Below are positions 57,035 through 64,000 of a stretch of 64,000 bases of DNA, piece after piece. The notes beneath the pieces are model-generated. The model did not search any database and was not told where the DNA came from. It saw nothing but the letters and a program-made list of their open reading frames with translations. The first letter of the stretch is position 1. Each line of letters starts with the position of its first letter. Source of the DNA: Oncomelania hupensis (lineage: Eukaryota; Mollusca; Gastropoda; Littorinimorpha; Pomatiopsidae); NCBI GenBank assembly GCA_036898135.1, contig CM072513.1:90439225-90503224 (forward strand), read 5' to 3'. A program made the position numbers and the translations under genes.

Positions 57035-57780
57035 AGTTTCTACTACTACTACCCTTATGACTGCTACTGCCTCTATTGCTACTACTATTACAATTCTTAC
57101 GACTGTTATTATTGCTGCCGCATGTGCTATTACAACTACTATAACTACTACTACTGCTACTACCTGTATGACTATTACTGCTGCTGCTGGCGCTATTACT
57201 ACTAATAACTACTACTACTACCCTTATGACTATTACTGCTGCTGCTGGCGCTATTACTACTACTACTATAACTACTACTACTACCCTTATGACTATTACT
57301 GCTGCTGCTGGCGCTATTACTACTACTACTATAACTACTACTACTACCCTTATGACTATTACTGCTGCTGCTGGCGCTATTACTACTACTACTATAACTA
57401 CTACTACTACCCTTATGACTATTACTGCTGCTGCTGGCGCTATTACTACTACTACTACTATAACTACTACTACTACCCTTATGACTATTACTGCTGCTGC
57501 TGGCGCTATTACTACTTCTATTATAACTACTACTACTACCCTTATGACTATTACTGCTGCTGGCGCTATTACTACTACTACTATAACTACTACTACTACC
57601 CTTATGACTATTACTGCTGCTGCTGGCGCCATTACTACTTCTATTATAACTACTACTACTACCCTTATGACTATTACTGCTGCTGGCGCTATTACTACTA
57701 CTACTATAACTACTACTACTACCCTTATGACTATTACTGCTGCTGCTGGCGCTATTACTACTACTACTATAACTACTACG
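57035..57780 (+). repeat. 63-bp minisatellite built from TAC/CTG trinucleotides
   Basis: Units contain cttatgactattactgctg, then a CTG run, ggcgctatt and ACT/TAC runs; spacing between units is 63 bases (for example 57,221 and 57,284), with 60- and 66-base variants. The reading frames (YYYYPYDYYCCCW, ITAAAGAITT and their complements) are compositional artefacts. Confidence 0.92.
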
Positions 57781-57889
57781 ATGTGTTCTCTCTTCCTCCT
57801 CCTTCTTCTTCTTCATCTTCTGCTTCTATTCTTTCTGTCTGTCTGTCTATCTCTCTCACTAGCACTGGAATAACAGGTGGGCAAGTGTG

Positions 57890-58955
57890 AATAATAATAA
57901 ATTACAAGAGTGCAAAAAGACAATTCAATGCCACTATCTCCTTGAGCCGAGCAGCCACAATCCCTTCCCTTGATTCCTAACACAACTCCCACGCACAGCA
58001 CTTCATTAGTGACAGACTAGCCAGTAACCAACTTGACGAAGTATTGTAGATCATAGCCAATAGCCCAGCAGTAAGTTACAGTTTAAGTCGCACACCTAAT
58101 GATTCTTTCATCAACATCTGCTACAGCCAGAAATGTCAGAAGTAGGTTACATGTACACAACTTTGTGTATTGCTCTATAACGATGCAGGATTCTGGAAAA
58201 ATATCATAGTTTTGGTGACTGACTCTTTAAAGCGAGTGCACCAGACGTTTGTATCTGGACCACAGCTCACTAGACTATTACGACGGCAAAGTTAAAGTCT
58301 CGCTTCATACCTATCAACCAAGGTCACAATCGGCTCTAGAAGAGGGTGGGAGAGAAAAAGAAGATTGAGGGTTGGGGGGGGGGGGGTGTAATTGACGAAC
58401 TGTGCTGAGTTTATTGCAACGTTGTTCAAGTTAACCGTTTTGGTTGGAATAAATTTATCGAAACGTGTGTCAGAGGTTTAGAGGGGGGGGAGGGGTGTGG
58501 ATTGGTTGGTTAGAAAGGTAACGTGACAAGATTAATGAAATATACCCAGGGTGAAGAATAACATTGATCACATTTGTACGAAGCTCAAGAAAAGATAATG
58601 TAGGCCTATATTAAATCCAAATGATCCACCGTAGCAAACATTTCAAATAAGCTGTTTAACATAGCCTACTAAATAATCGCATACAGTATAACAACATTAC
58701 TTTCTATTATGACAATAACGACATACCAACTACAGCCCATTTGGAAATGGAATATAATGTGTTAGCCATTTAACAGTTTTTAATTGGTGGTTTAGGCCAA
58801 AACTGGTAACTTTGTTGACAGCTAGCTTCTCTGATTGTGTTGATAAAAACTGTGAGAACAGTAAGCTTATATGTAATATATACATTTTAGAAATTAAAAC
58901 TATGATAACACGTTTTCGTTGTCCTTATAAAATGCAATGACAGAGTTAGTTTGTT
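57890..58955. other. Region without a recognisable gene
   Basis: No supported feature; a G homopolymer of about 15 lies at 58,374-58,388. Confidence 0.45.
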
Positions 58956-59560
58956 ATTCATTGCTTACAGGGTCCAGCGGACTGCAAAGAGCCGAATCAG
59001 GACCACAAAATCAAGACCATAACTTGGCTGAAAGAGGACTCACCCCTGATCCATATAAAAGATCTGCAGAAACAACCCTAGTGGTAACACTGAAGGCACT
59101 CCACCAGCCGGTCACTTTACAATAAAGGCATCCCATGCAGGGGACGCTGAGGCTACTCATTTCTTGAATCCCAATTTACAAAAACAAAATAGAAAACAAA
59201 CATCATTATAAAATATCAACAAAACACATGCATATAAAAAAATGCATACACATTGCTCAATAATATCATACTTCATAGGAAGCCCTAGTGACCATTTGAC
59301 AGAAAGCATCCAATATTCCCAAGCTGATACCACAGACCTCACACACAAATTAGAAGTTTTGTCCGGGAAGAGTTTTCAAGAAAAAAGATAGGCGACTGTT
59401 CTAGCGAAGAAAAAGATAGTATAGTATATTGATAGAACAGAGTAGGAATGAGAAAAAACAACTGAGAACGACAGCGACAGTGTGAATTTAAAGCACTAAA
59501 TTTCCAGAAAGTGGGGATACTATTTATACAGAAACCCCCGGCGCACCCATGGGGGGCAAT
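58956..59560 (+). repeat. Dispersed repeat family A, copy 4
   Basis: Starts with attgcttacagggtccagcg and ends aacccccggcgc; this and copy 2 share the longer start that also appears inverted at 42.07-42.27 kb. Confidence 0.8.
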
Positions 59561-59747
59561 GCAATGAGCTGAAGTGGCGAGTTCAGACAAGCTTCCAATA
59601 TAACAGGAATAAAACTCGTACCTTAAAAAGGTTGTGATGTGGGTCCAACTGCTTGAAGAAAGTGGATAAAACTTGGCCTTTGGAGACAACTCCTTCAATG
59701 GGCTACGATGTTGACAGGCACAAGGTTTATAGGCCAATGGGTTACAC

Positions 59748-59993
59748 AATATAACACGATACAGTATGTGTTACACAATATAACACAATACAGTATGGGT
59801 TACACAATATAACACAATACAGTATGGGTTACACAATATAACACAATACAGTATGGGTTACACAATATAACACCATACAGTATGGGTTACACAATATAAC
59901 ACGATACAGTATGGGTTACACAATATAACACGATACAGTATGGGTTACACAATATAACACAATACAGTATGGGTTACACAATATAACACAATA
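59748..59993. repeat. 30-bp minisatellite
   Basis: About eight copies of a 30-base unit (gttacacaatataacacaat + acagtatggg). The array ends exactly where the pogo-like element begins. Confidence 0.9.
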
Positions 59994-60796
59994 CAGTAAA
60001 ACCTCCGTTTTACGACCTTTAAATTGCCATTTAAAAGAGGTCTTATTTTGGAGGGGTCTTAAAAAGGAGGTAGGACATTCTCGTAAAAGACATTTATAAA
60101 ATTAATTAAGTAAAACAAATACATGTACAAAAAGTACACATACCATTAAGTATAGGGAACATCTACCATCTTTTAGAAATATAGAATAAACCCAGTATCA
60201 CAACCAATACAGTCAATATCTTCCTGTTCCTCATTATTTACAAAATAAAAAATCAATGTTGGTATGATAGTTTAAAAGCGTATGTAAGTGCTGAGTGCAT
60301 GTTTGGAGTTATAACTATTTATAAGATAACCTTATTCATATTGTTGTAAATATTTGTATTCAATTATTGAATTATTTTTTTTTAACAAGAAAGCGGTTAT
60401 TTCTGTTTGTTTGCATGATCCCCCCACCCGTGCATGTTCTCTTAGTATGTCACTTTGAACACCAGACATGGTGTCGGCAAGATCTGACAGGCCCTTGCTC
60501 AGGGCAAATCTGGTCAGCTCCTTAGAGTATTTCAAGCTGCTTTAATGCATCGTCTGCTGTTAAAAGTTGTAAACGAAACTGTTTTCTTCAAGCGCACAAA
60601 TATAGTATTGCTTTGGAATCTGAATTTTGTAGATGCTAGGTCGTAAAATTTAATTATTTGAAGGTCGCAAGTCACGTTTTAAAGTTAGTCGTTTAAGAGA
60701 GGTCGTTTATATAGTACAAAGCATCGGTGAATATTTTTCTGGTCGTATGTTGGAGGAAGTTGTTTAAGAGAGGGTCTCACAACGGAGGTTTTACTG
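59994..60796 (-). mobile_element. Pogo/Tigger-like DNA transposon, internally deleted
   Basis: The ends are perfect 16-base inverted repeats, CAGTAAAACCTCCGTT at 59,994-60,009 and its complement at 60,781-60,796, with related subterminal blocks (ggtcttaaaa, gtcgtaaaa). The left end follows TA; the right flank is GAATA, so the TA duplication is not clean. It holds a remnant of the transposase C-terminus on the minus strand. At 803 bp it lacks the DDE core. Confidence 0.75.
60332..60561 (-). pseudogene. Pogo-like transposase C-terminal remnant
   Basis: The minus strand reads TADDALKQLEIL (from about 60,561). After a one-base break near 60,533 it continues ELTRFALSKGLSDLADTM, a short linker and CKQTEITAFL, the Lys-Gln-Thr-type ending common in Tigger transposases. 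The N-terminal DNA-binding domain and catalytic core are absent, so the protein cannot be active. Confidence 0.6.
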
Positions 60797-61117
60797 GAAT
60801 ATAAATAAGATCGTGTGAAGTTGATTTATGAGATATAAGAAACGATACAATAGCAGCCTTACTCCCCAATCCCCCACAACCTCCTCCACTTTTCCCCCAC
60901 CTCAGTGTATCTTCCACAGATGGAAGCTGGCTGCCCGCAACAAAGAAGAAGAACGCAACCATTGACACAACACAAGGTTGGCACAATGAAATGCGGGCCT
61001 AGAAACTGACAAAGGCTGGAGAATGAAGAGTGGTCTTGGCTAAATGGACGAGGCATTAATGCAGTGGTGAGTGGTTTTTGCGCACACACTAGAGATGTTT
61101 CATTAAAGCAGCGTCGA

Positions 61118-61170
61118 GCTCAGTGTTTAGCTTACATGGACGGGTGACCATACTTGGAAGAGCCACGACC
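61118..61170 (+). repeat. 5S rRNA-like fragment
   Basis: The stretch tttagcttacatggacgggt plus gaccatacttggaa resembles the internal promoter part of 5S rRNA (the TGGATGGGTGACC region). Only about 50 bases match and no full gene is present; a 5S-derived SINE relic is possible. Confidence 0.3.
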
Positions 61171-62081
61171 ACATGACACAAAGATTAAAACACACGCCAC
61201 TCCACCCAGCTGTGAATAGGTTGGACAAGCCTACCACCAAACTTTGTTTAGAACCAGGGGAAGGCAATTCAGCGAGGGGGGGGGGGGGGGGAATTCGGAA
61301 ATGGGTACTGCCTTAATTAAGCTGATCCATAAAAAAGGGACTCCCAACCGCCTCTCCCCAAAGACTGAAAGTGTATGGGAACACCTTTACCCTTTGGCTG
61401 ATCAAACCTGTTTATTATTCTCATTTTCTCTTAGGCAAGAAAACTAAAATAATATTTTGAGAATAATGACAGATATATTTTTTTCCTTCGCAATGTATCA
61501 ACATCATTATTTCAAATGTTATGGTGTTTAATAATGTAATTTAATCATTAACATTCAATTCAGCTGAATTAATGTTTTTTTTAAATTTTGGAACACATTT
61601 TGATTTTTTTAATGCAGATGGAAATTGCACACAATTCTTCTTGCGAGTGTTTATGAAGACAATACAAAAATTTCGTATTCTGTATCATTATAATATATGC
61701 ACTGACAATGCTTAAATAAATCTGTGGGGGAGCGATTCTGGGGCATTACAATAATGCTGACTGCTCTGGCCGTCATTAATCTCAGGTTTCGTAAGCTAAT
61801 CAAAACTTAAAATCTTATTATGCTTGCAACACGTAACTTGCTCACTTGACCGACAATTGCCTCATGCTCTTACAATGTTTCAGCCTGCTTCAAGTAGTGA
61901 TAGTCTTGTGTGTGATGACAAAGCAGAGCAAGTTCAATGACGCTAATTTTCGAAAAAATCAACCTTTGTGTGACTTGATGACCCTTTGTTTGTCTTTTGA
62001 TCTGGATATTGGCATCTAAGAGCCCCTGACACTCAACATTGACACAGAAGATACACGTCTCAGCAGCGCGATATGACAGCC
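61171..62081. other. Region without a recognisable gene
   Basis: Contains a G homopolymer at 61,276-61,292 and AT-rich unique sequence. Confidence 0.4.
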
Positions 62082-63170
62082 TATCCTATCCTATCCTGTC
62101 CCATAACCCGAAGGTCGTAGGGGCACCACAGATGATCGTTTAACCAGCATACTCCATCTTTCTCTGTCTTCAGCAGCCCTCATGGCTTCGCTCAGTGTCA
62201 AACCAGTCCATTCTCGAATGTTGTCCTCCCACCTCTTTTTCGGTCTCCCCCTTCTTCTACCTCCTTGCACTGTGCCTTGCAGAATGGTCTTTGCAAGGCC
62301 TGATGATCTGGTGACGTGGCCATACCATCGGAGTTTCCGTTTCTTCACCACTGTGAGCAGGTCATCGTGTTGTCCAATGGCTTGTGTGATGGTCTGTCGG
62401 ACTTCGTCGTTGGTGATGTGTTGGGTATAGGAAATGCACAGAAGTCTTCTGTAGCACCTCATCTCCATGCTTTGTATTCTTCGTTGGAGATCTGCTGTGA
62501 GGGTCCATGCTTCGCAAGCATATAGGAAGATGGAGATGACCAGAGAGCGCAGCAGTCTTACTTTGGAATGTAGACTGATGGTTCTGTCTTTCCAAATGGG
62601 CTTCAACCTTGTCAGGGCAGCAGTTGTTTGTGCGATCCTGGAGAGGACTTCCTGTCGAGACCCATTGTCTGACACAATGGCTCCTAAATATTTGAAGCTG
62701 TGCACTGTGTTGAGGGATTGGCCTTGTACTTTGATGTCCGTGTTGATGCCATTGGTGTTGTTGGTCATCATTTTGGTCTTCTCTGCACTTATTTCCATTC
62801 CATAAGCTCTGGAGGTGGTGTCAAGCCTCTGTACAAGCTGTTCAAGTTCTTGTTCCTCTCCAGCCAATCCATCAATATCATCCGCAAAACAAAGATTGGA
62901 GATTGCTCTGCCCCCTATGCTGACTGTGCCTTCGTGATCTGCAAGAGCATCTGACATGATGCGCTCTAGGAAGATGTTGAAGAGTGTTGGAGAGAGTAGG
63001 CATCCTTGACGCACACCGATTGTTGTTCTGAACCAGTTCCCGATGACGCTGTTATGGAGGACTGCACTGGTAGCCTTGTCATACAGGCTTTTGATGACTT
63101 CTATAATTTTAGGGCTGATGTTGTACACTTTCATGGTTGCCCATAGAGCTGCATGCCATGACAGCCTACT
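62082..63170 (-). mobile_element. RTE-like LINE, C-terminal half of reverse transcriptase ORF
   Basis: A minus-strand frame of about 350 codons (stop at 62,091) shows NWFRTTIGVRQGCLLSPTLF, the catalytic FADDIDGLA box and EISAEKTKMM. FKYLGAIVSDNG follows, then the C-terminal KLRWYGHVTR and RWEDNIREWTG. These are reverse transcriptase palm and thumb motifs of a non-LTR element of the RTE-like group. The frame is unbroken, indicating a recent copy, but the 5' end is truncated near 63,170, losing endonuclease and fingers. The tail (cctatcctatcctatcctgt) is the ATAGG repeat seen in the other copies. Confidence 0.85.
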
Positions 63171-63399
63171 AGCGCCAAAACCTAATATTACAAATACCAT
63201 GAGATACTTACAAATATCATGGAATAATTACAATTATTAAGGGATAATTACAATTATCATTGAAAAATTACAAATATCTTAGCGTGATCCCGTTTAATTT
63301 TCAGTTTTGGCTCTAGCAATCCGCATGGAAATGCGCCAAAAGCAAAAATTTTAGTTATCATCTAATAATTACAATTTTTACTTGATAATTACAATTTTT
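63171..63399. repeat. Imperfect AATTACAA(T)-type repeats
   Basis: Repeated blocks such as ataattacaattat recur at irregular spacing of about 20-30 bases around 63,180-63,400. Confidence 0.6.
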
Positions 63400-63683
63400 A
63401 TGTGATCACACTTAATTGTGGTTAAGGCTTCCATTTTGCAGTAGGCAGGCGGACCTTGCTCAACAGTTGTGAAGACTTTGGACAAGGTCTCGTCTCAGCT
63501 ACGTTGTATGTGCCTTTTTTTTGGCCATGTTTGTTTTGAATATGTGATCACACTTAATTGTGGTTAAGGCTTCCATTTTGCAGTAGGCAGGCGGACCTTG
63601 CTCAACAGTTGTGAAGACTTTGGACAAGGTCTCGTCTCAGCTACGTTGTATGTGCCTTTTTTTTGGCCATGTTTGTTTTGAAT
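63400..63683. repeat. 142-bp perfect tandem duplication
   Basis: Two virtually identical units begin tgtgatcacacttaattgtg (63,401 and 63,543), include cttccattttgcagtaggca, and end gccatgtttgttttgaata. No coding content. The near identity implies a very recent event or an assembly duplication. Confidence 0.9.
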
Positions 63684-64000
63684 AATAAATCTGAATAATT
63701 TTATGTCTTATATCAATATCTGGTATTTTTCATCTATATCTTTTTTAATTGTACAGCACAAATCCACAATTTAAAAAAGAAAGAAAAGAACACCCCCAGT
63801 GAAATACAATTTGTATTAGTGGTATTTATTCAAAAACAAAAACAACAAAAATTCTTTCAAAAATAGGTGCATACAGCAATCACCACGACAATTCAACGGT
63901 CTCTGATATCGGTACTCTCTACATACACAGATCTCGTATAAATGCTGAACAAACAAACCAAAATTTCCAGCACATTTCAAACTTTACATTCATCTACTTC
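63684..64000. other. Right edge, nothing recognised
   Basis: AT-rich sequence without supported features. Confidence 0.4.

Noticed and set aside
57033..57890. Four overlapping long frames (Tyr/Cys-rich, Thr-rich, Val-rich, Ser-rich)
   Set aside because: All derive from one 63-bp trinucleotide minisatellite; four frames open at once argues against coding.

Overview
This is eukaryotic genomic DNA, most likely from an invertebrate animal and probably a mollusc or close relative. The evidence is spliced genes with GT-AG introns, the last exons of a voltage-gated sodium channel, many interspersed repeats (RTE-like and Jockey/CR1-like LINEs, a tRNA-derived SINE, several DNA transposons), abundant microsatellites, and a large Polinton/Maverick element. 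The taxonomic assignment is inference from the mix of gene and repeat families; no diagnostic marker gene is present.

Layout. 1-6.1 kb: a LINE 3' end, simple repeats and three unclassified interspersed repeats. 6.16-9.89 kb: a segment bounded by inverted repeats and TA dinucleotides that contains a spliced minus-strand gene for a Myb/SANT-like, coiled-coil protein. 11.1-11.6 kb: a SINE. 12.16-23.54 kb: a Polinton/Maverick (adintovirus-like) element, cut off on the right by a 500-N assembly gap inside its DNA polymerase. It still shows a DDE integrase, an FtsK/HerA-type packaging ATPase, a double-jelly-roll major capsid protein, a probable penton, protein-primed DNA polymerase B and eight further compact ORFs. 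24.04-29.30 kb: a satellite array with a 17-bp pyrimidine-rich monomer. 29.3-35.2 kb: LINE pieces, a noisy second version of the satellite/LINE sequence, and a hAT-like fragment. 35.87-39.26 kb: two exons (domain IV and C-terminus) of a sodium channel, with a SINE in the intron. 40.98-42.85 kb: a non-autonomous element with long terminal inverted repeats and 10-bp target duplications (Mutator-like). 43-50.7 kb: no recognised gene. 50.7-51.5 kb: a LINE nested in another repeat. 52.6-54.6 kb: a THAP-domain/DDE transposase-derived gene on the minus strand. 55-64 kb: minisatellites, a pogo-like element with a transposase remnant, and a 1.1-kb RTE-like reverse transcriptase fragment.

The Polinton genes read as one virus-like set: replication (PolB), integration (integrase), packaging (ATPase) and virion structure (capsid proteins and membrane-associated proteins). 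They sit in closely packed divergent or abutting pairs, and nearly every start codon is preceded by an A/T-rich box of the type TTAAAAATG. Most of its ORFs carry one or two single-base frame breaks but few other lesions. Similar one-base breaks occur in the sodium channel exon, the THAP gene and the SANT gene, so some of them may be assembly indels and not decay. No protease is visible; it may lie in the gap or be absent. None of the ORFs is written out in repaired form here.
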